Assembly: GCF_018215265.2 (NCBI RefSeq)
Contig: NZ_CP136562.1
Coordinates: 3,968,001-4,032,000 of the forward strand
Direction of reading: 5' to 3'
Length of the DNA: 64,000 bases
From: Paenarthrobacter sp. GOM3
GTDB taxonomy: Bacteria > Actinomycetota > Actinomycetes > Actinomycetales > Micrococcaceae
Numbering within the stretch: position 1 is the stretch's first letter; every line of letters starts with the position of its first letter. Below are positions 17,687 through 26,422 of the stretch, piece by piece. A program made the position numbers and the translations under genes. The notes under the pieces were generated by a model. That model saw only the letters and a list, made by a program, of their open reading frames with translations, ran no database searches and was not told the origin of the DNA.

Positions 17687-17715
17687 AGCGCTGGCATTGG
17701 TGCGACCATGGACGG

Positions 17716-18633
17716 ATGGCCAAGCCCTTCACCCTCACGCAACTACGGTACTTCGCGGTCGTGGCCGAACTCGAGAACATGACGGCAGCGGCTCAGCGGC
17801 TGATGGTGACGCAGTCTGCACTATCAGCGGCCATGGCACAGTTGGAGACGAGCCTCGCAACGCAGCTGTTCGTTCGCCACAAGTCCCGGGGTCTGCGGTT
17901 GACGCAGAGCGGCCGGCAATTCGCCAAGGACATTAAGTCGTTCCTTGAGCAGGCGGATTCGCTGTATGAGTCCGCACGCGGCATGTCAGCAACGCTTGTG
18001 GGCGAGTTGAAAGTTGGCGTTTTCGCCCCGCTTGCCCCGTTCCGCCTTCCAGCGATCCTGCAAACCTTCGAAACCCGGCACCCCGGCGTCGAAGTCTCCA
18101 TTCTGGAAGCGGACCTGGCAACGTTGCAGGAGGCGCTCATGGATGGCCGTTGCGATGTGGCCCTCACCTACGGACTGGGCCTCGGCAAGGGATTCACGTA
18201 CAAGGTGGTGGAGCGCGTCCCGCCACACGTCCTGGTCCATGAGGGACATCCCGCCGCAGCTCGCCCGGAGCGCGAAATTTCGCTGAAGGAGCTCGACGGC
18301 GAGCCTTCAGTTGTGTTGGACCTTCCCCACAGCCGGGAGTACTACGAGCAGCTGTACGCCATGGCTGGGGTGGTCCAGAACGTCAGGCATAGGTTCGCAG
18401 GCTACGAGACAGTCCGTTCGTTTGTCGCGAAGGGCCATGGTTACGCGATCCTCAACCAGCGTCTGCACAGCGATGTCACTTACTCGGGCGGCAAGGTGGT
18501 GCTGTTGGCGCTGACGAACAACTTCCCGCCGATCGAAGTGATGCTGGTCCGACCCCAAGGGGTCCAAGCCACCAGGCGGGTGCTGGCCTTCGAAGAGACG
18601 TGCCTGACGCTGTATGGAGCGCCGCGAGACTAG
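17716..18633 (+). CDS. LysR-family transcriptional regulator
   Basis: A 305-residue LysR protein. The winged HTH is at residues 5-65 (FTLTQLRYFAVVAELENMTA, AAQRLMVTQSALSAAMAQLE), followed by the substrate-binding domain (GELKVGVFAPLAPFRLPAIL, FETRHPGVEV, ALMDGRCDVALTYG). It lies upstream of, and in the same direction as, the transporter-hydrolase-amidase genes with a 193-base gap to the leader ORF, so it probably activates them. The effector is unknown; a catabolic substrate of the hydrolase or amidase is the natural guess. Confidence 0.88.
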   Translation: MAKPFTLTQLRYFAVVAELENMTAAAQRLMVTQSALSAAMAQLETSLATQLFVRHKSRGLRLTQSGRQFAKDIKSFLEQADSLYESARGMSATLVGELKVGVFAPLAPFRLPAILQTFETRHPGVEVSILEADLATLQEALMDGRCDVALTYGLGLGKGFTYKVVERVPPHVLVHEGHPAAARPEREISLKELDGEPSVVLDLPHSREYYEQLYAMAGVVQNVRHRFAGYETVRSFVAKGHGYAILNQRLHSDVTYSGGKVVLLALTNNFPPIEVMLVRPQGVQATRRVLAFEETCLTLYGAPRD

Positions 18634-18694
18634 ATCTACTTCGAAAGCCATCGGAAAAAATGATTGCAGAAGCAAAAACAATCAATTGGACATG

Positions 18695-18710
18695 TGTGAT
18701 GTGGATCACC
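18695..18710. promoter_or_regulatory. CRP/FNR-like palindrome upstream of the transporter operon
   Basis: TGTGATGTGGATCACC has the TGTGA-N6-TCAC arrangement of a CRP-family site and lies in the leader between the LysR gene and the transporter genes. It could give carbon control of this catabolic operon. Sequence match only; no regulator is in the window. Confidence 0.4.
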
Positions 18711-18826
18711 GATGGTTGAACCAGTCCGGCACCTGCAGGACCCGGGTAGACCCCCTAAGAGCGCGCAATTGCAGGAAAGCGACCTCGGCCGGACCCCGGT
18801 TTGCCATCTTGATCAGAGGAGATTCG

Positions 18827-18976
18827 ATGGTACAGAACAGCGTCGAAAGTGTCTGGGCGGTTTCCCCGCACGGACCTACCCGCAACAGTGAAGCAATAAT
18901 TGACGAAATCATTTCCCACGGCCGCAACACTGCTTCGGCTACAGGAAACATGGACAACCTAGCGTGGCAGTCATGA
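18827..18976 (+). CDS. 49-residue small protein, translationally coupled to the transporter gene
   Basis: A short frame starting with ATG six bases after AGAGGAG, one of the better ribosome sites in the region. It codes for a polar 49-residue product with no membrane segment; it begins MVQNSVESVW, has an acidic/hydrophobic middle EAIIDEIISHG and ends NLAWQS. Its TGA overlaps the transporter ATG (ATGA at 18973-18976), and that ATG has no ribosome site of its own. It is either a real small protein or a leader peptide. No family is recognised. A longer frame reading back to 18614 overlaps the LysR gene and is not supported. Confidence 0.55.
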   Translation: MVQNSVESVWAVSPHGPTRNSEAIIDEIISHGRNTASATGNMDNLAWQS

Positions 18977-20322
18977 CCCTCAACAAGATCGCCGAACAAG
19001 ATCCCGCCCAGGTGCCCACGCCTTCAGCGGCCACAGCTGAAGACAAAACCACGTCCTCGAGAATGCAGCGGCGTGTCTTGGCTGGCGGCAGCGTCGGCCA
19101 GTTCATCGAGTTCTACGACTTCACCCTTTACGGCCTCACCGCCGTGGTGTTCTCCCAACTTTTCTTCCCGGGCAGCAACCCGCTGACAGCGATGCTGGCA
19201 ACGTTCGCCACCTTTGGCGTGGCTTTCGTGGTCCGACCCCTCGGCGGCCTCTTCTTCGGCGCTTTGGGCGACCGGATCGGCCGACGCCGCGTTCTCACCA
19301 TCACCCTCGTCGCAATCGGCGGAGCTACAGCCCTCATGGGGTTGCTCCCCACATACGCCCAAATTGGAGCCTGGGCCCCGACCCTCCTGGTTCTCTGCCG
19401 ACTGATCCAAGGCTTCTCTGCGGGTGGCGAATCCGTTGGCGCCCCGTCTTTCGTGTTTGAGCACGCGCCGGTCAACAAACGGGGTTTCTGGCTCAACATC
19501 ACCATCGCAGCGACAGCTCTGCCCTCGGTGGTTGCAGGGTCCATGATCCTGATCCTCAGTCAATCCATGCCCAACTCAGCCTTCATGGAATGGGGGTGGC
19601 GCCTCCCGTTCCTGCTGGCCCTCCCGTTGGCTTTGTTCGGAGTCTGGATCCGCAGCCGCACAGAGGAAAGCGAAGTCTTCAAGAAGGCACAGTCCGGCCA
19701 GACCAAGGAATTCAGCCCTATTCGTCAGGCATTCCGTGAAAACAAGCTCCGAATGGTGCAAGTCATCTTTGTGATGGGCCTGACAGCCATGGGCTTCTAC
19801 TTCCTCTCCGCCTACTTCGTCTCTTATGTTCAGACGACAGGGAAGCTGAGCCGCGAACAGTCACTCATGGTCAACGCAGCAGCACTGGCGCTCTATGCGA
19901 TCCTCCTGCCCATCGGCGGGCGGCTCGGGGATCGATTCGGCCGGAAGCCCATGCTGATCGCCGGTTCCGCTTCCTTGGCTTTGCTGTCCATCCCGAGCTT
20001 CATGCTCGTGACCAGCGGCAGCCTCCCCCTTGCACTGCTCGGCCAGTCGATCTTCGTGGTGGCGCTCTGCATCTACGGTGGCGGCTGCTATACGTTCTTT
20101 GTCGAGATCTTCACAACCAATACCCGCTTCACCTCCGCAGCAGTTAGCTACAACGGGGCATACGCGATCTTTGGAGGCACTGCCCCGCTGATCGGCACCG
20201 CACTCGTAGGGGCTACGGGTGTGCCACACGCGCCGGGCCTGTACATGGCGGCAGCCGCCGGCGTCGTACTTCTGCTGATTCTCTTCACCAAAGTGCCGGA
20301 GACCCGCGGCCGTATGGGCTGA
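18973..20322 (+). CDS. MFS transporter, metabolite:H+ symporter (MHS) subfamily
   Basis: Cytoplasmic-membrane transporter of 449 residues with 12 predicted helices. The MHS signatures are clear: the first helix region GQFIEFYDFTLYG, VVRPLGGLFFGALGDRIGRR (the loop 2-3 motif GxLxDRxGRR), RLIQGFSAGGESVGAPSF in helix 4-5 and the second-half copy GGRLGDRFGRKPML. Relatives carry shikimate, proline/betaine, citrate or other organic acids; the substrate here probably matches the hydrolase and amidase that follow. The ATG at 18973 overlaps the stop of the 49-residue ORF; a GTG at 18964 is the alternative. The next gene starts 44 bases after the stop. Confidence 0.9.
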   Translation: MTLNKIAEQDPAQVPTPSAATAEDKTTSSRMQRRVLAGGSVGQFIEFYDFTLYGLTAVVFSQLFFPGSNPLTAMLATFATFGVAFVVRPLGGLFFGALGDRIGRRRVLTITLVAIGGATALMGLLPTYAQIGAWAPTLLVLCRLIQGFSAGGESVGAPSFVFEHAPVNKRGFWLNITIAATALPSVVAGSMILILSQSMPNSAFMEWGWRLPFLLALPLALFGVWIRSRTEESEVFKKAQSGQTKEFSPIRQAFRENKLRMVQVIFVMGLTAMGFYFLSAYFVSYVQTTGKLSREQSLMVNAAALALYAILLPIGGRLGDRFGRKPMLIAGSASLALLSIPSFMLVTSGSLPLALLGQSIFVVALCIYGGGCYTFFVEIFTTNTRFTSAAVSYNGAYAIFGGTAPLIGTALVGATGVPHAPGLYMAAAAGVVLLLILFTKVPETRGRMG

Positions 20323-20366
20323 AACCCACCGAGCCCGCCGCACTTCATAGCATCCTAAGGACTTCA

Positions 20367-21599
20367 ATGACTTCCTCAACTTTTCTCCAGGACTTCCACC
20401 ACGTGGCCACTATTGGCGCGACAGCCAACCACGGCGTTGATCGCCAAGCCGCGACGCCGGATGATGCCAGGACCCGTGACTGGTTCGGCCAATGGATTCA
20501 CGACGCCGGATGGCAGCTGCAGGTGGACGGCATTGGCAATATGTTCGGGCTGCTTGAGTGGACACCCGGGGCCCCTTTTATCCTGATCGGTTCCCATCTG
20601 GACAGCCAGCCACTCGGTGGCCGGTTCGACGGAGCCTACGGTGTGGTTGCGGCCCTGCACGCCGCCCGCGCCATCGACCTGGAAGTCACCGCCACAGGCA
20701 GTGCACCCCGGTTCAACCTGGCCGTCGTTAACTGGTTCAACGAGGAGGGGGGCCGGTTCGCGCCGTCCGTCATGGGGAGTTCCGTTTTCACGGGGCTGTT
20801 TGACCTTGAACAGATGCTTTCCGTCAGGGATCTGCAGGGCGTCTCGGTCCGTGACGCCCTGGACGGCATCGGATACCTTGGCACAGATGCGGGTCCGGAG
20901 GCTGCAGGCTACGCGGAAATCCATATAGAGCAGGGACGCATCCTGGAACGTGAAGGCATCAGCATAGGTTTGGTGGACAGCAGCTGGTACACGCAGAAGC
21001 TGGATATCGAAGTGCTCGGCGAGCAGTCCCACACTGGTGCAACCGCCATGGCAGACAGGCACGACGCGCTGGTGGCGGCATCGAAAATCATCCTCATGAT
21101 CCATGAGGTCACCAAGGACTTCGACGAGGAAGCGTTGGTCTCTTCCGTGGGGCAGCTTACCTTGGAGCCCAACTCCCCCATCGTCGTAGCACGCCGGGTG
21201 CACCTGGTCGCTGATCTGAGGTCCGGCGACCCGGAGATCGTCAATACGGCCCGGGCCACTTTGCTGGCGGCTATCGAGACGCTGGCCGTTGACCATGACA
21301 TCAAGGTCAACGTCAAGGACTTTGACATCCGTCCCATCAGGCGATTCCCGGAAGCCGGACTGGAACTGTCAGCCAAGATCGCCGCCAACCTTGGGCTGTC
21401 TTCCCGCCGCATCCAGACAATGGCCGGGCATGACTCCGTGGCCATGAACACCGCAGTTCCGTCCGTGATGCTGTTTGTCCCGAGTGTGGACGGCGTATCG
21501 CACTGCGAGCGCGAGTTCACCACAGATCAGGACATGGTGACGGGAGTGGAGATGCTGACGGGTGTTGCCCGTGAGCTTTTGCAGGGAGCACTGGCATGA
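20367..21599 (+). CDS. M20-family Zn-dependent amidohydrolase (N-carbamoyl-amino-acid hydrolase / ureidopropionase-like)
   Basis: Hydrolyses N-carbamoyl amino acids, beta-ureidopropionate or allantoate with release of ammonia and CO2. It has 410 residues, normal for the AmaB/allantoate amidohydrolase group. Metal-binding motifs: GSHLDSQPLGGRFDGAYG (His and Asp ligands), NEEGGRFAPSVMGS with the catalytic/metal glutamates, EIHIEQGRILE with a His ligand, and AGHDSVAMNT near the C-terminus. The dimerisation domain lies at about 210-320 (GEQSHTGATAMADRHDAL). AAGGA precedes the ATG. It sits between the transporter and the amidase and shares an ATGA overlap with the latter. The choice of substrate within the family is open. 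Confidence 0.88.
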   Translation: MTSSTFLQDFHHVATIGATANHGVDRQAATPDDARTRDWFGQWIHDAGWQLQVDGIGNMFGLLEWTPGAPFILIGSHLDSQPLGGRFDGAYGVVAALHAARAIDLEVTATGSAPRFNLAVVNWFNEEGGRFAPSVMGSSVFTGLFDLEQMLSVRDLQGVSVRDALDGIGYLGTDAGPEAAGYAEIHIEQGRILEREGISIGLVDSSWYTQKLDIEVLGEQSHTGATAMADRHDALVAASKIILMIHEVTKDFDEEALVSSVGQLTLEPNSPIVVARRVHLVADLRSGDPEIVNTARATLLAAIETLAVDHDIKVNVKDFDIRPIRRFPEAGLELSAKIAANLGLSSRRIQTMAGHDSVAMNTAVPSVMLFVPSVDGVSHCEREFTTDQDMVTGVEMLTGVARELLQGALA

Positions 21600-23032
21600 C
21601 CGGATTGCACTACCTCGACGCCACCACGGCCTTGGGCCTGTTCCGGCGCCGTGAGCTCTCTCCGGTTGAACTGTTGGAGGCCACGATCGGACGCATTGAA
21701 GAGGTAAACGGAGGCATCAATGCGCTGACGGAGACGCTCTTTGAGGAAGCCTTGCCAGCGGCGCGAAAGGCAGCCAACCAGTATGCGCGCGGACGTGACC
21801 TCACTCCACTGCTGGGATTGCCAGTGGCCGCGAAGGAAAAGCATGGGATCCAAGGGCGAACACTCTCCCAGGGACTGGTCGCGAGGAAGGACTCCGTCGC
21901 AGCGGCCGACCACCCCGTCACTGCCAGGATCCGCAGCGCAGGCGGCATAATTCATGCGCGAACCACTACACCGGAATTGAGCTGCGCGACGGTCACGCAC
22001 AGCCCGCTATGGGGCGTCACAAGAAACCCGTGGAATCCGAAGTTCTCCCCCGGCGGGTCGTCCGGGGGTTCCGGGGCGGCGTTGGCTGCAGGATTCGCGC
22101 CGCTGGCAAGCGCGTCCGACATCGCAGGATCAACGCGGTTGCCGGCATCGTTCACGGGGACGGTGGGTTACAAGGCGCCGTACGGAAGGATCCCGGGGCT
22201 GGCCCCGTTGTCAGCGGACCACTACCGTGGTGACGGACCCATGGCACGTACCGTGGCAGACACTGCACTGCTGGCGAACATTATGTCCGGGCGGCACCCC
22301 GGTGATCACACCACAGTGGCCGACGGGTCGTGGATTACTCCCGATCCCGGATCGGTGGCGGGTTTGCGGATAGCACTTTGTATAAACCTGGGTAATTATC
22401 CTGTGGCCCCCGATGTCGAGATCAACACCAGGCGAGTGGCAGAAGCCCTCAAAGCGGCCGGTGCTGTGGTGGAGGAGATCACCCTGCCTTGGACCGTCGA
22501 GGTGATCAGCGAAACCATGTTCACGCACTTCGGATATTTGTTGGGTCCGGCAATGGAGGATGAAACGGCTGGCAGCGAGGCTCAACTTGCCACCTACACG
22601 AGACGCTTCATGGCTGACGCCCGCGCAGCAGCACAGGCTAACCGATACATCGACGGACTTCGGGCCGAGACCCTCCTGCAAGCGCAGCTCGCAGAGGCCA
22701 TGACCGGGTTCAGCGCCTTGCTGTGCCCGGCGTCGGCCATCCCGGCCTTGGAGGCGGACGGCGATTACCTGGACGGAATCGACGCCCGCGGCCAACAGCT
22801 CAGCCATTACTGGCAGGCGCATATGACCGCGCCGTTCAACATCGCCAACCGGTGCCCGGTCCTGGCTGTGCCCAGTGGCATGGCGGACTGCGGCATCCCC
22901 ACAGGAGTGCAGATCGTGGGTCACCCCTTCGAGGATGCAACGGTGTTCAACGTCGGGGCGGCCGTGGAATCCGTGCTTCCCTGGGCTGATCGCCACCCCA
23001 TGGCCCCTGAGCTGACCGGGCTTCCACTGTAG
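21596..23032 (+). CDS. amidase, amidase-signature family
   Basis: Hydrolyses an amide to a carboxylate and ammonia. It has 478 residues. The Ser-cisSer-Lys catalytic set is visible: lysine in GLPVAAKEKHG (about residue 82), the glycine/serine-rich signature PGGSSGGSGAALAAGFAPLA (about 140-160), and the nucleophile region DIAGSTRLPASFTGTVGYK (about 165-185). The C-terminal part follows the fold seen in GatA-like and aryl-acylamidases. Its start overlaps the hydrolase stop by four bases, so the pair is translationally coupled; both release ammonia from C-N bonds. It is unlikely to be GatA, which would sit with gatB/gatC. Substrate unknown. Confidence 0.88.
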   Translation: MTGLHYLDATTALGLFRRRELSPVELLEATIGRIEEVNGGINALTETLFEEALPAARKAANQYARGRDLTPLLGLPVAAKEKHGIQGRTLSQGLVARKDSVAAADHPVTARIRSAGGIIHARTTTPELSCATVTHSPLWGVTRNPWNPKFSPGGSSGGSGAALAAGFAPLASASDIAGSTRLPASFTGTVGYKAPYGRIPGLAPLSADHYRGDGPMARTVADTALLANIMSGRHPGDHTTVADGSWITPDPGSVAGLRIALCINLGNYPVAPDVEINTRRVAEALKAAGAVVEEITLPWTVEVISETMFTHFGYLLGPAMEDETAGSEAQLATYTRRFMADARAAAQANRYIDGLRAETLLQAQLAEAMTGFSALLCPASAIPALEADGDYLDGIDARGQQLSHYWQAHMTAPFNIANRCPVLAVPSGMADCGIPTGVQIVGHPFEDATVFNVGAAVESVLPWADRHPMAPELTGLPL

Positions 23033-23057
23033 CGAAGGGCAGGCAGCCCCTCGAAGC

Positions 23058-24047
23058 CTAGGCCGGAATGAGCCCTGCAACCTTGGCCACCAGTTCAACC
23101 GAGCGAAGGCGTTCCTCGGTACCGATGCTCTGGTGGGCCACGATCAGTTCATCGGCATCGGCGAACGCCGCGAACTCGTCAAGGTAGTCGTGCACCACGT
23201 CAGGGGTGCCGACGGCGGAGAACTTCATCATTTGGGCAATGTGCTGCCCCTGCGGGGAGTCGAGGACCATATCCGCTTCGTCGTCCGTGAACTCTCGGCC
23301 GCCGCCAAAGAACAGCGAAACGCGGGCGCGCTTCACCGCGAGATGGATGGCCTGCGCTTCGGCATTGCTGTCCGCGGCAGTGACGTTCACGCCGGCGATC
23401 ACGTGTGGCTCGGACAATTGCTCCGACGGCTTGAACTCACGCCGGTAGATGGCCACGGCGTCCTGCAAGGCGGCGGGCGCAAAATGTGATGCGAATGCGT
23501 ACGGGAGACCGAGCTGTGCGGCCAGCTGGGCACCAAAGAGCGAGGATCCAAGAATGTACAGGGGTACGTTGGTGCCCTTGCCCGGGGTGGCTTCCACGCC
23601 TTGGATCCGGGTGGGCCCTGTCAGGTATCCCTGCAGTTCCAGGACGTCCTGCGGGAACCTGTCCGAGGACGTGTGGTCCCGGCGAAGGGCCCGCATGGTG
23701 TTCTGGTCACTGCCGGGGGCGCGTCCGAGCCCGAGGTCGATCCGGCCTGGGTGGAGGGTCTCCAGCGTACCGAACTGCTCGGCTATGGTCAGCGGCGAGT
23801 GGTTGGGCAGCATGACGCCGCCGGCACCGAGGCGGATGGTGTTGGTGTGAGCAGCGACGTGTGCGATCAACACGCTGGTGGCAGAGGAAGCAATGGCCGA
23901 CATGTTGTGGTGCTCGGCGTACCAGACCCGGCGGTAGCCGAGTTCTTCGGCTTTCTGCGCCATGGCAACGCTGCCCGCGAGGCTTTCCGCCACCGTCTGG
24001 CCCTTCCCGATGGTTGCCAGGTCGAGGATGGAAAGAGGAACAGTCAC
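23058..24047 (-). CDS. LLM-class flavin-dependent oxidoreductase
   Basis: Bacterial luciferase-like TIM-barrel protein of 329 residues, of the short 'MsnO8-like' type. It uses reduced FMN or F420; substrate unknown. Features: [12 protein letters not shown] at the N-terminus, [19 protein letters not shown] (the conserved AEHH), [33 protein letters not shown], and YAFASHFAP. The GTG start at 24047 follows AAAGG and was preferred over an ATG 24 codons upstream, whose added residues look non-coding. It converges on the amidase gene (25-base gap) and is divergent from a substrate-binding protein, suggesting a shared organosulfur or organonitrogen substrate. Confidence 0.85.
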   Translation of the reverse strand: MTVPLSILDLATIGKGQTVAESLAGSVAMAQKAEELGYRRVWYAEHHNMSAIASSATSVLIAHVAAHTNTIRLGAGGVMLPNHSPLTIAEQFGTLETLHPGRIDLGLGRAPGSDQNTMRALRRDHTSSDRFPQDVLELQGYLTGPTRIQGVEATPGKGTNVPLYILGSSLFGAQLAAQLGLPYAFASHFAPAALQDAVAIYRREFKPSEQLSEPHVIAGVNVTAADSNAEAQAIHLAVKRARVSLFFGGGREFTDDEADMVLDSPQGQHIAQMMKFSAVGTPDVVHDYLDEFAAFADADELIVAHQSIGTEERLRSVELVAKVAGLIPA

Positions 24048-24330
24048 AAGAAAGGCCTTTCGGTACGTTTCGCGGTGCCGGCACGGTTGATCGCCGGGCA
24101 CTCTATCGACAACCACCACAATGGCCGCCTTATTTCTGTGAGTTGCGTCGCGCCCCCTTTTTCCCGGCGCGCATGGCCCGCTTTATGACCCTGTTCGACG
24201 CCCGATTAACCGCCATGAACCCCTGTATCCCAGCGTTTCAGCGTGCTTTGACCGAGGTTGCGGACCTACCGGATAGTTGCAGCCACAAGCACGCATCAGA
24301 CCTCCCGATGAGGGAACACGAGGAGTACAC

Positions 24331-25323
24331 ATGGCACGTTTTGCAGGCAAGACCGGCGTCACCGCGGCGCTGGCCGCTACCGCCCTGCTGGGGCTCGCGG
24401 CCTGCTCGGATCCCGGTGCGACGGCCGCCACGAACGCGACTGCCCCGTCGTCGAACGCTTCGTCCGGCTCCACGACCAAAGAGTTCAACCTGACGCCCCA
24501 GCAGGACCGCATCAAAGTCACGGTCGATTCGGCGGCCGCCGCGCTGGTCCCTGACGCCATCAAGGCTGATGGCAAGTTGACGGTGGTGACCACCGGAGGC
24601 ACCCCGCCCCTGAGCACGTTTGCCACGGACAACAAGACGCTCATCGGCAGCGAAGTGGATATCGCCTACGCCGTTGGTGAGACCTTGGGCCTTCAGGTCG
24701 AAGTCCTTCCGGTGGCCTGGGCGGACTGGCCGCTGGGCGTTGAATCGGGCAAGTATGAGGCGGTTCTTTCCAACGTCACCGTCACAGAAGCCCGCAAGGA
24801 AAAGTTCGACTTCGCTACCTACCGCAACGACCTCCTGGGCTTCTACGCCAAGAGCGACTCGGACATCGGTGAGATCAAGGAAGCCAAGGACGTCGCAGGC
24901 AAGCGCATCATCGTCGGTTCGGGCACCAACCAGGAGGCCATCCTGGTGCGCTGGGACGAGGAGAACAAAAAGAACGGCCTGCAGCCGGTCGCTTTCCAGT
25001 ATTACGACGACGACTCCGCCTCCCAGCTCGCACTTCAGTCGGGCCGTGCGGACCTGACGTTTGGTCCCAACGCCTCGGCAGCCTACAAGGCCGCGAAGGA
25101 TGGAAAGACGAAGCAGGTAGGCACCTTGGAAGGCGGCTGGCCGTTGAAGGCCGAGATCGCGTTCACCACCCAGAAGGGCAACGGCTTGGCAGTAGCGGCC
25201 CAGGCTGCGCTGAACACCCTCATCAAGGACGGCGATTACGGCAAGATCCTGGACCGTTGGGGGCTGTCATCCGAGGCTATCCCGGCGTCCGAACTGAACC
25301 CGGCGGGTCTGCCTAAGAAGTAG
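24331..25323 (+). CDS. amino-acid ABC transporter substrate-binding lipoprotein (orphan)
   Basis: Extracytoplasmic solute-binding protein family 3, 330 residues. It has a lipoprotein signal peptide with a basic start (MARFAGKTG), a hydrophobic core and the lipobox LAAC at about residue 24. The mature part shows GKLTVVTTGGTPPLST, LIGSEVDIAYAVGETLGL and the GSGTNQE ligand-phase loop. The start at 24331 follows GAGGAG; a longer frame from 24277 would push the signal peptide inward. No permease or ATPase gene is adjacent. It is clearly similar to the binding protein at 32670-33689, so it may feed that transporter. A strong terminator follows. Confidence 0.9.
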   Translation: MARFAGKTGVTAALAATALLGLAACSDPGATAATNATAPSSNASSGSTTKEFNLTPQQDRIKVTVDSAAAALVPDAIKADGKLTVVTTGGTPPLSTFATDNKTLIGSEVDIAYAVGETLGLQVEVLPVAWADWPLGVESGKYEAVLSNVTVTEARKEKFDFATYRNDLLGFYAKSDSDIGEIKEAKDVAGKRIIVGSGTNQEAILVRWDEENKKNGLQPVAFQYYDDDSASQLALQSGRADLTFGPNASAAYKAAKDGKTKQVGTLEGGWPLKAEIAFTTQKGNGLAVAAQAALNTLIKDGDYGKILDRWGLSSEAIPASELNPAGLPKK

Positions 25324-25359
25324 GACGCCCGCTGTGGCAGGGCAGACCTGCCGACGCCG

Positions 25360-25390
25360 AATCCCCGCCGGATACCAACCGGCGGGGATT
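25360..25390. terminator. bidirectional terminator between convergent genes
   Basis: AATCCCCGCCGG at 25360-25371 and its exact complement at 25379-25390 give a 12-base stem with a 7-base loop; TTCTTG follows on the plus side. It serves the binding-protein gene and the convergent dehydratase gene. Confidence 0.85.
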
Positions 25391-25407
25391 CTTGCGCGAT
25401 GGCTCTA

Positions 25408-26337
25408 TCAGAAGTGCGCGGGATCAGTGTTGGCGCCGCAGAGAATGACCGCCACCGTTTCGCCGTCGTGCGGTTTATATGCTCCGGAGAGCAACGCCGC
25501 GTAAGCTGCGGCCGCACCGTGCTCCACCACGATCCTGTGGTTTTCCCATAAGCTGCGTCGGGCTTGGATGATGTCCTCATCGCTGACAAGCACACTGTGC
25601 ACGCCGGTCCGGCGGGCAACCCCGAAGCCAATCTCCCCAATGCGCCGGGCGCCCAGGGAGTCGGCGGCGATTCCTGATACGGGTACGTCCACGGGTTTAC
25701 CTTGGGCGAGCGCTGTGTGCAGGGTGGGGACCGTTTCCGGTTCCACGCCAACCACGCGTGCCCTGCCCTCGGTGGCGGCGGCGATCCCGCCTATCAGCCC
25801 GCCGCCGCCGACAGCAACGAGGATGGTGTCGACGTCGGGCAGTTCGTCCAGCAACTCAAGCCCCACACCACCGGCGCCCGCGACGATCTCGAGCTGATCA
25901 TAGGCGTGGCAGTAGACGGCGCCCTTCTCTTCCGCGAAACGAACGGCCGCCGCGTAAGCTTCCGCGTACTCCGCGCCACCCTGGACCACGGTGGCACCGA
26001 TGGCATATAGCTTGTGCACCTTGTTGGCCGGCGCGGATTCGGGGACGAACACGGTTGCTGGTACGCCCAGCTTGGCCGCGGCGTAGGCGTTGGCCAGCCC
26101 GGCGTTACCCCCGGAGGCAACCACAATTCCGACCTCGGGATCCAGTTCGCCGTTTTCCTTCGCCGTCAGCAGCCGGTTGAACGCACCGCGGGCCTTGAAG
26201 GAGCCTGTGTGTTGCATGTATTCGCATTTGAACCACAGGTGGTAAGGCTCGGCGCTCCCGCTTTCGGCCACGGGCGTGTGGCGAACCCAGCTAGATGTCC
26301 GGGAATATGCGGCTTCAACTTCTTCGCGTGTGACCAT
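25408..26337 (-). CDS. threonine/serine dehydratase-like PLP enzyme
   Basis: PLP-dependent fold-type II enzyme of 309 residues, probably deaminating L-threonine or L-serine, or acting as a serine racemase-like enzyme. The Schiff-base lysine is in GSFKARGAFN (about residue 50). ASGGNAGLANAYAAAKLG (cofactor asparagine loop) and VAVGGGGLIGGIAAA (the tetraglycine loop that holds the phosphate) are clear. It lacks the C-terminal ACT-like regulatory domain of biosynthetic IlvA, so it is of the catabolic or general type. The ATG at 26337 follows AAAGGTG; an ATG nine codons upstream is less well placed. It stands alone between two terminated units. Confidence 0.86.
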   Translation of the reverse strand: MVTREEVEAAYSRTSSWVRHTPVAESGSAEPYHLWFKCEYMQHTGSFKARGAFNRLLTAKENGELDPEVGIVVASGGNAGLANAYAAAKLGVPATVFVPESAPANKVHKLYAIGATVVQGGAEYAEAYAAAVRFAEEKGAVYCHAYDQLEIVAGAGGVGLELLDELPDVDTILVAVGGGGLIGGIAAATEGRARVVGVEPETVPTLHTALAQGKPVDVPVSGIAADSLGARRIGEIGFGVARRTGVHSVLVSDEDIIQARRSLWENHRIVVEHGAAAAYAALLSGAYKPHDGETVAVILCGANTDPAHF

Positions 26338-26409
26338 GTGGGCGGCACCTTTCGTCCGTTTCATCCTAAGGTCGCTTGGGTGAAGCCGCTGTCATGGGCA
26401 GCGAGCGCA

Positions 26410-26415
26410 TAGGCT
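26410..26415 (+). promoter_or_regulatory. candidate -10 box for a leaderless GNAT transcript
   Basis: TAGGCT, identical to the box before the AEC leader ORF at 9225, ends seven bases before the ATG at 26423; no Shine-Dalgarno is present. Confidence 0.4.
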
Positions 26416-26422
26416 GGTTCGC

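Noticed and set aside
17675..17690. Second copy of the 1569-1638 palindrome
   Set aside because: Only half of it (GGGGACAGTAAA) is present and it overlaps the PucR-type coding end; kept as a remark, not as a feature.
18614..18826. Upstream extension of the 49-residue ORF to 18614
   Set aside because: It overlaps the end of the LysR gene and lacks a ribosome site; only the part from 18827 has one.
23037..23049. Terminator between the amidase and the convergent LLM gene
   Set aside because: Only a 4-base GGGC/GCCC stem; too weak to call.
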